Assembly (NCBI RefSeq): GCF_000482485.1
Contig: NZ_AXVK01000015.1
Span: 1-64,000 of the forward strand
DNA: 64,000 bases
Source: Paucisalibacillus globulus DSM 18846
GTDB lineage: Bacteria > Bacillota > Bacilli > Bacillales > Amphibacillaceae
Direction: 5' to 3'
The translations under genes were made by a program, and so were the position numbers. Under the pieces are notes generated by a model. The model ran no database searches. It was not told the origin of the DNA and worked only from the letters and a program-made list of their open reading frames with translations. Shown here in pieces: positions 55,652 to 64,000 of this stretch. Within the stretch, counting starts at the first letter, position 1; every line of letters begins with the position of its first letter.

Positions 55652-55984
55652 TTAGTAGAATAATTGTGAAATCTGATATAGTATTTGGACAATGAGATCA
55701 TAGAAGCCTTGTACAATTACTTCTAGGAAGGATGCTGTTTTTTGGCTAAGGTGTTCTGTGTTGGGATTGGTAAGTTCTTGGGCAATTGTTTCTTGATTTA
55801 CCACTTCTGTCTCTTGAATATCTTTGTTGACTGTCTGTTGTACCTCAGGCGTTGATTCTACATCTTCAGTTTTTACCGTTGAACTAGTTGGTATCAGTGA
55901 TTTTCCATTATGATCTATACCAACAAGGGTTCCGACTAGAAAGCAAACTATTAAAAGTAATGAGACAGATATAAATTTGGACAT
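55652..55984 (-). CDS. yqxA: YqxA, DUF3679 membrane protein
   Basis: A 110-aa protein with an N-terminal membrane helix (about residues 4-22), a Thr/Glu/Gln-rich middle and a hydrophobic C terminus (ASFLEVIVQGFYDLIVQILYQI). This is the layout of B. subtilis YqxA (DUF3679). It lies 14 bases after spoIIP and is probably co-transcribed with it. Function unknown. ATG at 55984 follows AAAGGAGG. Confidence 0.85.
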   Translation of the reverse strand: MSKFISVSLLLIVCFLVGTLVGIDHNGKSLIPTSSTVKTEDVESTPEVQQTVNKDIQETEVVNQETIAQELTNPNTEHLSQKTASFLEVIVQGFYDLIVQILYQISQLFY

Positions 55985-55998
55985 TTTTAGAACCTCCT

Positions 55999-57165
55999 TT
56001 AATCCCCGCTAACCTTTTCAGCGTCCCAATAATATTCACTAAATACTTCTGCTAAGGCATCAGCTGAACGATATAATTCTTCTAACGTATTATCAACACC
56101 ACCAATTTCCACTGTTAGAGCATTTTCATGTAAGTCCTGATTAAATACGCCATTTGTTCCAGCTCCCCGTTTCGGTGGCAAAACACCTCTGCTTAAGCCA
56201 GGGTATTTCTCTTCCATAATCTTGTAAAGATTACTTGCAATTTCAACATTTTTCTCATAATCTTTATTCTCTCCACCAATAACAAATGCAATTCTAGCAT
56301 AAGCTTCCCCATCTATCACTTTGGTTGTTGCTTCTCTCCTAACTGCATCTCTGTGTATATCAAATACGTATTGAATATCTTTGTTATTAGCGAAGACTTC
56401 CTGAACATGACCTCTTATCGATGTATAGGATTGAGGATATTCCATACCATTTTTTTCTAATATTTTCATATTGTCCACTTCATCAAATGTATTACCTATC
56501 CCTTGATCAGTTAATGCATTAGCTAGATGTTGACTTACTTTTGTTATGTTTACCTCATTGTGTTGGGCGAGATTCGGGTCTGTCACACTTGGTAAATAAG
56601 GGAGAAAGGATTCGTAATTATGGGTATTATAGATATACACTACATTCTTTCCTCCGGTATTCGGAGACTTGTCAGGCTCATTATTAGGTTCATTTTCAAT
56701 ATTTTCATCAACAACCGCTTCCCTATCTCTCAAAACCTCTTCTAATGGAGGTGCTGATTCTACAGGCAAATTCGTATAATTTGTACCTTCCCCTGCTATA
56801 AAAATTTCACTATCATAAATGGACAACCCTGGGATTTCACTACCTAGTAAACTCCTAGGATCATCTGGTTTAATACTTGTAGCTATTTGAAAAATGGTTG
56901 ATGATATTTTTGGTATGTCTGAATCAGGTGGAAGTCCTTCCAAATATACTCGGTTTTCCATCCCCAATAAATATAAGAAAGTCGAACTTTCAATTTCACT
57001 TGTCCAATTCGTTAATGTATTTGAAGAAAAACGAAGCGCTGGGGAGATAGAAGTAAATAATCCTATTAAAATAAATAAGAACAATACACATATTACATAT
57101 AAAACGCTCTTTTTTACGATTAAAAATACACTTTTTTTATTCTTGTTAGTGTTAAACCCTACCAT
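55999..57165 (-). CDS. spoIIP: Stage II sporulation protein P (septal peptidoglycan hydrolase)
   Basis: A 388-aa protein with an N-terminal membrane anchor (about residues 18-40) and a C-terminal SpoIIP domain. That domain shows YIYNTHNYESFLPY, YVFDIHRDAVRRE and the end AVEVGG-like LTVEIGGVDNTLEE. It is the amidase/endopeptidase of the SpoIID-SpoIIM-SpoIIP complex that drives engulfment of the forespore. ATG at 57165 with GGAAGGTGG upstream. It follows gpr, as in B. subtilis. Confidence 0.95.
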   Translation of the reverse strand: MVGFNTNKNKKSVFLIVKKSVLYVICVLFLFILIGLFTSISPALRFSSNTLTNWTSEIESSTFLYLLGMENRVYLEGLPPDSDIPKISSTIFQIATSIKPDDPRSLLGSEIPGLSIYDSEIFIAGEGTNYTNLPVESAPPLEEVLRDREAVVDENIENEPNNEPDKSPNTGGKNVVYIYNTHNYESFLPYLPSVTDPNLAQHNEVNITKVSQHLANALTDQGIGNTFDEVDNMKILEKNGMEYPQSYTSIRGHVQEVFANNKDIQYVFDIHRDAVRREATTKVIDGEAYARIAFVIGGENKDYEKNVEIASNLYKIMEEKYPGLSRGVLPPKRGAGTNGVFNQDLHENALTVEIGGVDNTLEELYRSADALAEVFSEYYWDAEKVSGD

Positions 57166-57272
57166 AATTGTTCCACCTTCCCGTTCGTCTTTAGTAAAAT
57201 CTATGACGAATCTTTGGAAGGTAGAACCGATACTCTCATTTTTTATAAAATTTAATAGATTTGTTCTGTTAG

Positions 57273-58376
57273 TTATCTTGAATAATTAGCAAAGTTTTCA
57301 ACGTCTACTGCTTCGTGAAGAGCTGCGTTTATTCCATTAGCGATTACATGTGACATATCAATCATAAACCCATCCACTTCTTTAGGAGTCACCATCATAT
57401 TGTAACCGTTTGGAGTTAGAACCTCGGCAATAAGCTTTCTTTTTTCTTCATCTGATAGAGTTCCAACAATCCCCATAAATGTTTGCCTTTTTTCAGGGTC
57501 AGGTAAATCCTCTTCCGTAAATTTTTTACCTCCAAAAGACATATTAGCAGGAGCTAGTGCCTTAGATGGACGGTCTTTTTCTCGCCATTCTCGTCCAAAA
57601 TGCTTTAATATAAAGTCAATCGTATCACTTGTAATCGTAACGGCATCCACAACTGTCGGAACACCTATTGCAATAACCGGTACTCCAAGTGTTTCTTTAC
57701 TTATTTCTTTTCTCTTATTACCAACACCAGAGCCGGGATGGATTCCCGAATCAGAAAGTTGAATGGTTTCATTAACCCTTTCTATTGATCGTGAAGCTAA
57801 TGCATCAATTGCAATAACAAAGTCCGGTTTAAATTTCTCAACTATACCAAAGATAATATTACTTGTCTCAATACCAGTAACACCCATTACACCAGGGGTT
57901 ACAGCACCAACTGGACGGTATCCTTCAGACACAGATTCATGTTCAAGATTAAACAAATGGCTCGTTACTAATACTTTCTCCACAGTCATCGGTCCTAATG
58001 CATCAGGTGTAACGTTCCAATTACCAAGTCCAACAATTAAGCCTGTTCCATCTTTACGGATATTATTTTTTTCTAATAAGCTCTCTAATTCCCTAGCAAG
58101 TATTTTCGCTGCATTTTCCTGACGCTTTGTATCTTGCCTTTTTACTCCATCTGCATAAATAGTTACATAAGAGCCGGGTTTCTTTCCTAGTAATTTTGCA
58201 CCTTCTTCATCAATATCAACATATGATACTTTTATACCGTTTTCTTCCCGTTCTTTTAATGTAACGCCTTTTATCTGTTCTTCGTCAGATGTTTCCTTTT
58301 CTACATACATATCCTTTGCTTCAATTGCCAGGTCCGTACGTACTTGCAATTTATTTATATCCATATCCAAATTCAA
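57273..58376 (-). CDS. gpr: Spore germination protease GPR
   Basis: A 367-aa A25-family protease that degrades small acid-soluble spore proteins at germination. It is made as a zymogen whose N-terminal propeptide (before about RTDLA) is later removed. Conserved segments are [37 protein letters not shown] and [18 protein letters not shown] prefer the TTG at 58376: AAAGG is 6 bases upstream and the propeptide length then agrees with B. subtilis. The ATG at 58364 is the alternative. It diverges from rpsT. Confidence 0.93.
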   Translation of the reverse strand: MNLDMDINKLQVRTDLAIEAKDMYVEKETSDEEQIKGVTLKEREENGIKVSYVDIDEEGAKLLGKKPGSYVTIYADGVKRQDTKRQENAAKILARELESLLEKNNIRKDGTGLIVGLGNWNVTPDALGPMTVEKVLVTSHLFNLEHESVSEGYRPVGAVTPGVMGVTGIETSNIIFGIVEKFKPDFVIAIDALASRSIERVNETIQLSDSGIHPGSGVGNKRKEISKETLGVPVIAIGVPTVVDAVTITSDTIDFILKHFGREWREKDRPSKALAPANMSFGGKKFTEEDLPDPEKRQTFMGIVGTLSDEEKRKLIAEVLTPNGYNMMVTPKEVDGFMIDMSHVIANGINAALHEAVDVENFANYSR

Positions 58377-58475
58377 TCGCATCCTTTCAAGTAAAATAGA
58401 AAGCAAAAAGCTATAGCATTAGCCTTCACATTTTTATTAAAATCATACAAATTATGGAACAATAAATAATAGTTA

Positions 58476-58504
58476 TTGAAAACAAGCTCCAACTTTGGTA
58501 AAAT
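58476..58504 (+). promoter_or_regulatory. Sigma-A promoter of rpsT
   Basis: TTGAAA (58476-58481) and TAAAAT (58499-58504) with a 17-base spacer, 50 bases before the rpsT start. Confidence 0.7.
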
Positions 58505-58554
58505 GACTCTTGTTCAATGTAATGAACGTTCTTGTTTTTTTAGGAGGTGAAATC

Positions 58555-58821
58555 ATGGCTAACATTAAATCCGCGATTAAACGTGTTGATGTAAACAATA
58601 AAAAGCGTGTTCAAAATCAATCTGACAAATCAGAAATGCGTACTCAAATTAAATTAGTTGAAAAACTTATTGAAGCAAATGATGTTGATAATGCAAAAAC
58701 TGCTTTAACTGCTACAATTAAAAAGATTGACAAAGCAGTACAAAAAGGTCTTATCCATAAAAATGCAGGAGACCGTCAAAAAGCTCGTCTAACTAAAAAA
58801 GTTAACGGACTTGGTGCTTAA
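58555..58821 (+). CDS. rpsT: 30S ribosomal protein S20
   Basis: An 88-aa basic, three-helix protein (starts [35 protein letters not shown] is typical; ends KKVNGLGA). It binds 16S rRNA. TTAGGAGGTG stands upstream of the ATG at 58555, so the longer frame from 58510 is not used. It is one of few plus-strand genes and shares a terminator with holA. Confidence 0.97.
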   Translation: MANIKSAIKRVDVNNKKRVQNQSDKSEMRTQIKLVEKLIEANDVDNAKTALTATIKKIDKAVQKGLIHKNAGDRQKARLTKKVNGLGA

Positions 58822-58826
58822 TACAT

Positions 58827-58861
58827 GAAAAAAAAACGATCCTATTTGGATCGTTTTTTTA
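58827..58861. terminator. Bidirectional terminator between rpsT and holA
   Basis: AAAAAACGATCC and GGATCGTTTTTT stem around TATTT. It serves both convergent genes and reaches the holA stop. Confidence 0.9.
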
Positions 58862-59872
58862 TTTGTTTATGAGATTATATAATAACATTTCAAACGCTAG
58901 TTCCTTATCCATTCTTCCTTGTTTCATAATAGCGTCTGTTTCTGCTAAGTGGTCTATAAACGTTTTAAGCTGCTGCACCGAAAATTTCGCTTCACGATTT
59001 AAGGCTATTTTTATGACGTATGGATGGGCACCTAGTTGTTTTTGCATTTGACCGGAACTATACCCCTTTTGCTTTAATAATTTTACCCGAAGTATAGTTC
59101 TGAATTGAAATGCCAATAAACCGATTAAGGCTATCGGTTCCTCTTTCATTTTTTCTAAATCTTTGTAAATAGCAATAGCCTTGGCCAAATTCCTCTCGAT
59201 TACAGCATCCACTAGTCTGATTCCTGAACTACTTATTGTATGAGATACCATTTCATCTGCGATTTGTTTAGTAACAGTACCCCCATCACCAACATATAAA
59301 GCAATTTTTTCAAGTTCTCTCTCCATAATATTCAAATCAGTAGAAAGTTCATTTTCAAAAACTTCATACGCATCCTCGGCTATCTCGATATTTAACTGTT
59401 TGGCTAAATTCATAATCCAATTTTTAAGTTCATATTCCTTAACTGGATTACATTCCGCAACGAGCCCTTTTTTCTTCAGTGTTTTACTGATTTTTTTTCG
59501 TTCATCTATTTTCTCAAATGGTGCGATTAGTACTAGAACTGAATAGTCCACTGGCATTTCCAGATATTGTTCTAAAACTTCTAATTTATGTTCAAATGTG
59601 AGTTTGTCAGGCTTGGCTTTTAGAAAGGTGGCATTTGTTCCAATTATTAGTTTGCGCTCACCAAAAAAAGGATATGTTTCCACGTCTGAAACTACTTCTT
59701 GAATAGATGTTTCTGTTAAATCATATGTAGAAAGGTTTTCTTCCTCTGATAACACGTGTTTAACCAATAAGTCCTTTATTTTTTGGATAAAATAATTTTC
59801 TGTTCCATATAATAAAATGACCTCTGGTATATTTTGTTTTTTAATTTGCTTTACTGCTTCCGTATATGTCAT
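58859..59872 (-). CDS. holA: DNA polymerase III delta subunit HolA (YqeN)
   Basis: A 337-aa clamp-loader subunit, orthologue of B. subtilis YqeN. It has the delta-type N terminus (VILLYGTENYFIQKIKDLL). The first AAA-like domain is followed by RKKISKTLKKKGLVAECNPV, and the C-terminal region has IALIGLLAFQFRTILRVKLLK. It opens the beta clamp for loading at primer ends. I prefer the ATG at 59872 (GGAG 8 bases upstream) to the GTG three codons earlier. Confidence 0.93.
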   Translation of the reverse strand: MTYTEAVKQIKKQNIPEVILLYGTENYFIQKIKDLLVKHVLSEEENLSTYDLTETSIQEVVSDVETYPFFGERKLIIGTNATFLKAKPDKLTFEHKLEVLEQYLEMPVDYSVLVLIAPFEKIDERKKISKTLKKKGLVAECNPVKEYELKNWIMNLAKQLNIEIAEDAYEVFENELSTDLNIMERELEKIALYVGDGGTVTKQIADEMVSHTISSSGIRLVDAVIERNLAKAIAIYKDLEKMKEEPIALIGLLAFQFRTILRVKLLKQKGYSSGQMQKQLGAHPYVIKIALNREAKFSVQQLKTFIDHLAETDAIMKQGRMDKELAFEMLLYNLINK

Positions 59873-59938
59873 GCTATTCACTCCAACTTGTTATATATTT
59901 ATGGTAATCGGTCTATTTGTGAATAGCAAGAAAAACCT

Positions 59939-59971
59939 GAGAGGGAAATTTCGGAATATCAAATTCCCCTC
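59939..59971. other. Inverted repeat in the holA-yqzM gap
   Basis: GAGGGAAATTT and AAATTCCCCTC pair with one bulge. On the minus strand CAGGTTTTTCTTG follows, so it may be a weak terminator or leader hairpin before holA. The rest of the 310-bp gap (59873-60182) shows only AT-rich sequence and the yqzM ribosome site. Confidence 0.4.
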
Positions 59972-60182
59972 CCCTATCTATATGAACGTCTAACATAAGG
60001 CCCTAGAAACTATATGTTAAACGATGTTTTCTTTCATTTATAGCATGACCCTTCTGCTAAAAAGTATAGTTGTAAAGTCTTTCTAATTTTGGTTAATACA
60101 TTTAAATATGAACTTTTTGTATCATTGGTGGATTTTTTTATGTAATTAATTTATACTAAAGGGTGATATAGGAGGGTTAGCT

Positions 60183-60317
60183 ATGAATGAATTTGAAAAG
60201 GATCCACAATCCAAAAATAGTGATGTTGTTGATTCCATTAAGGGGTTCGCATTTTCACTGATTTTCTTTTTAGTAATTTTCGCTATTGGCGTAACCATTA
60301 GTGTAGTTGGCTCTTAA
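60183..60317 (+). CDS. yqzM: Small membrane protein YqzM
   Basis: A 44-aa protein (starts MNEFEKDPQSKNSDVVDSI). A hydrophilic N terminus of 20 residues is followed by one membrane helix (FAFSLIFFLVIFAIGVTISV) and the end VGS. It matches the YqzM family, which lies between comEC and holA in Bacilli. TATAGGAGGG stands upstream of the ATG. Function unknown. Confidence 0.88.
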   Translation: MNEFEKDPQSKNSDVVDSIKGFAFSLIFFLVIFAIGVTISVVGS

Positions 60318-60329
60318 AGGTACATAATT

Positions 60330-60374
60330 TAGTTTTTCTTATGCTGGCAGGAATATATAGTATACTTTCCTATC
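60330..60374. repeat. Palindromic repeat A, copy 4 (partial)
   Basis: TTTAGTTTTTCTTATG and GTATACTTTCCTAT match the right half of copy 2. The middle is diverged (CTGGCAGGAATATATA) and the 5' hairpin arm is missing. It lies between yqzM and the shared terminator with comEC. Confidence 0.65.
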
Positions 60375-60377
60375 TGC

Positions 60378-60417
60378 AAACAAAAGAGACTGGGCATACT
60401 CCTGTCTCTTTTGTTTT
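60378..60417. terminator. Bidirectional terminator between yqzM and comEC
   Basis: AAACAAAAGAGAC(TGGG) and GTCTCTTTTGTTT form a long stem with A/T runs. It serves both convergent genes. Confidence 0.88.
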
Positions 60418-60439
60418 TGATTCATATTTCTATTTTAGC

Positions 60440-62716
60440 CTATGGTTTATAAGGATAAAAGGTTCCGCCCTTTTCAGTATATCGATAAATAATTGCACCA
60501 TTCTGATCGGTCCTCATTATCGTTGTTTTTTCTTCTTTTAGTAATTCGATAACCTCTAGTGATGGGTGTCCATATCGATTTTCACGTCCTACTGAGATTA
60601 GTGCAAAAGAGGGATTCGTTTGGTTAATAAATACAGGATCTGTTGAAGTATTACTACCATGATGAGCGACTTTTAAGACATCGACAGTTAAATTGGGGTA
60701 GCGTTGAAGAATTTCTTTTTCATTGTCTTGATGAATATCTCCAGTGAATAACCAAGACATATTTCCAAGCTCTGTTAATAACACCAGCGAATTCTCATTA
60801 CTACTCTTTTTATCTACCCACGGAGAGAGAATGTTAAACATAGTTCCATTAATTTCTATGCTTTGTCCCGCCTCCACTTGTAGGATTCCAGTACCTTTAT
60901 TCTCCAAATCCCCCAACAATTTACCTTCAAAATTATAATACTTACTTACGATAATCTGCTTAACCTCATAGTCTTTCAAGATATAGTTAACACTCCCAGC
61001 ATGATCGACATCCTCATGACTTACGAAAACTGCGTCTATTTTATTGATTCCTTGATATTGCAGAAATGGTCTCAGTATTCGCTTATAATTCGAATCAGTT
61101 GGTTCCAGATTCTCGAAGGTAAAGTTAGCTCCCGCATCTACGATAACAACACCCATTCGATAAGGAAACTCAATTACAATAGCATCCCCTTGTCCAATAT
61201 CAAGCATAGTTACGGTCCCAAACGGAGATAAAAAAGGACGAATAACAAGCAAAAACAATACAACCACTAACATCAAACCATGGATAAATGCCTTCCAATG
61301 TTTATTCTTTTGAATACGCATCATCATTGCAATTAATAACACGTAGTAGATAACGATTAAAAGTGGTGGAAATACACCAGTTACCCAAGGGAAATAGGCA
61401 AATTGATCAATATATTCTAATGGAGTTAATAAAAGAATGTCATGTAGGGTTGCATATAACGTATCCAATAAATCACGAACAATGGCAATTGGAGATAATA
61501 CAAGCAATATAAACATGAATGGCATCACAAAAAAAGAAAAATATGGCACAACAAAGACATTTATGATAATCGATAACGGATTAAAATTAAAGAAGTAAAT
61601 AATTTGCAGAGGAATGATAATGAGCTGAGAAATAAAACTTATTTTAAGCATTTGAAAAAATAGTGAGCTTTCTTCCAGTAACCATTTTCCAGATATAATA
61701 ATACCAAATGTTACGATAAATGATAATTGGAAACCAACTTGATAAATAATATATTTATCTAAGACAATTAGGATTAAAAAGGCAACACTAATTACATCGG
61801 TTACTGAGAGATTTAGCTTAATTTTTTGCATTAACAATAGTAGTAACACCATTAAACTCGCCCTCAGAACAGACGGTTCCCCACCGGCAAGAATTGCATA
61901 AATAGGCAAAAACACCATCAATAGGTATTGTGCTTTTTCCTTCGTAAACAAATTAAGCTTGACCGTTATAAAATAAAATAGAATAACTACTAATCCTATA
62001 TTTGAGCCAGAAATAGCCAATAAATGCGATAATCCCCACCTTTGAAACAGTTCAATTGTATTCTCATTTATCTGGCTGTCATCCCCTAGTATTAACGCAT
62101 TAATCCATGCACTAGTTTCTTCAGAATAGGTAGTAGAAATGTAATGAATGATATTTTCTCTTAGCGTATATAGTAATCCTTGGGTTGTTTTCCCATGACA
62201 TGCAATGTCATCTATTGAATCGATTTCCATTTCGTAATCAATTCCACTCGCTGCCAAATACTTCCTATAATTAAATTGTCCCGGATTTGTGCTTTCTTCT
62301 GGATCACCAACTTCTCCTTCTATTTGACAGCTAGCACCTAGTTGAATGGATGAGTAATTCTGATGATTAGAGTCTGGACTATAATAGAGCACTTTTAAAA
62401 TACTTTTAGTCTTACTTTCTTGAAAATCAAACTGAAGAAATGTTTCAGATGGTTGCACATGACTTACAATTTCTCCTGTTAAAATCATTTTCTCTTGAGA
62501 ATTAACGGAAGTATGTGGCTTAATTTGAGGAATATATAAGAAGAATAAAAGAAAGGTGGCTAAGGAAAATATAATTGGTATTTTCCCTAACCGCTTTGTT
62601 TTATATAAAATAACTAACCAGAATAGAAGTACAATAAAAAATATAAATGAATCAAAAATGACTGTAATAGCACCACATAGCCCTGCAAATGCGGGGAAAT
62701 GCCAATAACCTTTCAT
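60440..62716 (-). CDS. comEC: DNA uptake channel/nuclease protein ComEC
   Basis: A 758-aa late competence protein that moves transforming single-stranded DNA through the membrane. Two or three N-terminal helices precede an extracellular OB-like domain (DUF4131; about residues 75-180). The Competence domain has many helices and the motif LLAISGSNIGLV. The C-terminal metallo-beta-lactamase domain reads MLDIGQGDAIVIEFP, then VFVSHEDVDHAGSV, so the metal site is complete. It probably degrades the non-transforming strand. ATG at 62716 with GAGGTAAGG upstream; comEB ends 8 bases before. Confidence 0.95.
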   Translation of the reverse strand: MKGYWHFPAFAGLCGAITVIFDSFIFFIVLLFWLVILYKTKRLGKIPIIFSLATFLLFFLYIPQIKPHTSVNSQEKMILTGEIVSHVQPSETFLQFDFQESKTKSILKVLYYSPDSNHQNYSSIQLGASCQIEGEVGDPEESTNPGQFNYRKYLAASGIDYEMEIDSIDDIACHGKTTQGLLYTLRENIIHYISTTYSEETSAWINALILGDDSQINENTIELFQRWGLSHLLAISGSNIGLVVILFYFITVKLNLFTKEKAQYLLMVFLPIYAILAGGEPSVLRASLMVLLLLLMQKIKLNLSVTDVISVAFLILIVLDKYIIYQVGFQLSFIVTFGIIISGKWLLEESSLFFQMLKISFISQLIIIPLQIIYFFNFNPLSIIINVFVVPYFSFFVMPFMFILLVLSPIAIVRDLLDTLYATLHDILLLTPLEYIDQFAYFPWVTGVFPPLLIVIYYVLLIAMMMRIQKNKHWKAFIHGLMLVVVLFLLVIRPFLSPFGTVTMLDIGQGDAIVIEFPYRMGVVIVDAGANFTFENLEPTDSNYKRILRPFLQYQGINKIDAVFVSHEDVDHAGSVNYILKDYEVKQIIVSKYYNFEGKLLGDLENKGTGILQVEAGQSIEINGTMFNILSPWVDKKSSNENSLVLLTELGNMSWLFTGDIHQDNEKEILQRYPNLTVDVLKVAHHGSNTSTDPVFINQTNPSFALISVGRENRYGHPSLEVIELLKEEKTTIMRTDQNGAIIYRYTEKGGTFYPYKP

Positions 62717-62724
62717 AAAGTACC

Positions 62725-63288
62725 TTACCTCGTTAATGGAAAGAGCTCTTGCGCTTTTTCTTTTAACGCCATAATCTCGTCTGATTCCATTGAATCTACT
62801 TTTTCAAGAAGTTCTTGTACAAGTAATGTTTTTTCTTTAAAAGAAAGATCCAGTGCTAAGTAATCTAACTCAACTTTTTCAGTTTTCACACCCGCTTCTT
62901 TGAAAAGTTGAATGGCGTATGGATGATTTTTATAATCCTCTGCATAATAAACAGATTTGATGCCACTTTGTATTAGCTGTTTCGTACATTGTAAACAAGG
63001 GAAATGTGTAACGTAAACTTCTGCATTCTCCGTCGGTACCCCAAACTTTGCACATTGCAAGAGAGCATTTGCTTCAGCATGTACCGTTCTTACACAGTGT
63101 CCATCAATTACATAACAATCATCATCGATACAGTGAACACTTCCAGAAACACTACCGTTATACCCACCAGCAATAATCCGTTTATCGCGAACAATTGTCG
63201 CTCCAACCATGAGTCTAGTACACGTACTACGTAAAGCTAGCAACTGGCTTTGCGCCATAAAATATTGGTTCCATGAGATTCTTTCCAT
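62725..63288 (-). CDS. comEB: ComEB, dCMP deaminase-family protein
   Basis: A 187-aa zinc deaminase of the dCMP/CDA superfamily. Zinc and catalytic motifs are HAEANALLQC and PCLQCTKQL, and a regulatory-type insert (CIDDDCYVIDGHCVRT) is present. B. subtilis ComEB deaminates dCMP. It is encoded in the comE operon, but is not required for transformation. Signature GAVSGSVHC-like is GSVSGSVHC. ATG at 63288 with GGGAG upstream. Confidence 0.94.
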   Translation of the reverse strand: MERISWNQYFMAQSQLLALRSTCTRLMVGATIVRDKRIIAGGYNGSVSGSVHCIDDDCYVIDGHCVRTVHAEANALLQCAKFGVPTENAEVYVTHFPCLQCTKQLIQSGIKSVYYAEDYKNHPYAIQLFKEAGVKTEKVELDYLALDLSFKEKTLLVQELLEKVDSMESDEIMALKEKAQELFPLTR

Positions 63289-63350
63289 TTATGTAACTCC
63301 CCTCTCTATTAACTCTAGTTTACCTTGCTATTCTTCATATCGTCAATCGC

Positions 63351-63932
63351 TTACGGAATTTGTATCTCTTCTAATAATGTCTCTAATGTTTTCTTGCCAA
63401 TCCCAGAAACATTTAATAAATCTTCTGGTTTTTGAAAAAACCCATGCTCCTCTCTATATTCTAAAATAGCATTTGCCTTAGATGGTCCGATTCCAGGTAG
63501 TTGTTGTATTTCTTCCGCTGTTGCATAATTGATCCTAATCTTTGAACTTTCTGCAACTACTTCATTAGCACTACTTTCATCCCCGATTTTAGGGACAATG
63601 AGAATCATTTCATCAAACACTTTCTGTGCAAGATTTATTAAATGATGATCAGCTTCCTCAGTGAATCCTCCAGCTTCCTTGACAACATCTTTAACACGAG
63701 CACCTGCATCCATTTCATAGACTCCTGGCAATCTCACCTCTCCTTTTATATCAACTAATAATCGCCCCTGAACATCTTCTTTTTCACTCTCTCCCTCAGC
63801 AAATGTTTCAGGTGAACCTTGAAATACTGCCTGTGCTGGTTCCTCTTCCTTTTTCATTACGAAAAAGAAAGCAATCAATACTCCGATTCCAATTAAAATG
63901 ACAAATATATTTCTACGAATCATTTCTAACAA
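63351..63932 (-). CDS. comEA: DNA receptor ComEA
   Basis: A 193-aa competence DNA receptor. An N-terminal membrane anchor (about residues 8-26) and an SLBB/oligomerisation domain (LLVDIKGEVRLPGVYEMDAG) come first. Two helix-hairpin-helix motifs close the protein (ATAEEIQQLPGIGPSKANAI and PEDLLNVSGIGKKTLETLL) and bind double-stranded DNA outside the cell. The start is uncertain: TTG at 63932 or ATG at 63923, both with weak ribosome sites (GGGATG). The promoter region upstream is cut by the window end. Confidence 0.93.
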   Translation of the reverse strand: MLEMIRRNIFVILIGIGVLIAFFFVMKKEEEPAQAVFQGSPETFAEGESEKEDVQGRLLVDIKGEVRLPGVYEMDAGARVKDVVKEAGGFTEEADHHLINLAQKVFDEMILIVPKIGDESSANEVVAESSKIRINYATAEEIQQLPGIGPSKANAILEYREEHGFFQKPEDLLNVSGIGKKTLETLLEEIQIP

Positions 63933-64000
63933 AATTATTCACATCCCATACGTTCTTCCACCATCATACATAATGATTATTTTTCTGGCAAAATGAAAAA

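Overview
The window is a 64 kb stretch of chromosome from a low-GC, endospore-forming member of the Bacillaceae. Almost every gene can be matched, in order, to the comE - dnaK - sigA - sodA - yqg region of Bacillus subtilis. The sporulation genes (spoIIP, gpr, yqfC, yqfD), the competence genes comEA/EB/EC, the AT-rich composition and the interspersed repeats suggest the Oceanobacillus/Virgibacillus group. The genus is an inference from style, not a proof.

Most genes lie on the minus strand, so transcription runs from high to low coordinates. 63.9-60.4 kb: DNA-uptake genes comEA-comEB-comEC. 60.3-55.6 kb: yqzM, holA, rpsT, and the spore genes gpr-spoIIP-yqxA. 55.2-44.1 kb: lepA, hemW, the CIRCE-controlled hrcA-grpE-dnaK-dnaJ heat-shock operon, then prmA-rsmE-mtaB. 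44-36 kb: deoC, rpsU-yqeY, the NfeD/FloA membrane-microdomain pair, a YqfB-position gene, yqfC-yqfD-phoH. 36-30.4 kb: pgpH-ybeY-dgkA, era, yqzL-recO. 30.4-25.3 kb: a glycine T-box in front of glyQ-glyS, then ccpN-yqfL. 24.9-21.9 kb: dnaG-sigA, with a match to a sigma-H promoter and a Spo0A box. 21.8-16.6 kb: a membrane protein, cccA, trmK-yqfO, cshB-nfo, yqfT. 16.1-11.1 kb: yqfX, a LysM-like small protein, an NfeD-like protein, a Na/Pi cotransporter, a six-tRNA operon (Asn-Met-His-Ile2-Ser-Phe) and sodA. 11-1.9 kb: yqgE, pbpA, phoU, yqzD-yqzC, rpmG, yqgN, a YqgO-position gene and gluP.

Relative to B. subtilis, the pst phosphate ABC operon, yqxD and cdd are missing from their usual places. Several gaps hold repeats instead. 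Two repeat families recur: (A) a palindromic element of about 80 bp, four copies, and (B) a MITE-like family with GATGGAAA.TGTG..GTAAC / GTTACCGCACA termini, four copies. Family B members carry either a GC-rich core or a 42-bp tandem repeat.

The most interesting object is the IS110/IS1111-family element at 37-1872. It is inserted exactly at a CT dinucleotide inside a family-A palindrome. Its 434-bp non-coding end, downstream of the transposase, folds on the transposase strand into two internal loops. The guide segments in these loops match the target halves and the donor ends of this very insertion, in the geometry expected of a bridge (seek) RNA. Intact copies of the target palindrome lie at 3.6 and 60.3 kb.
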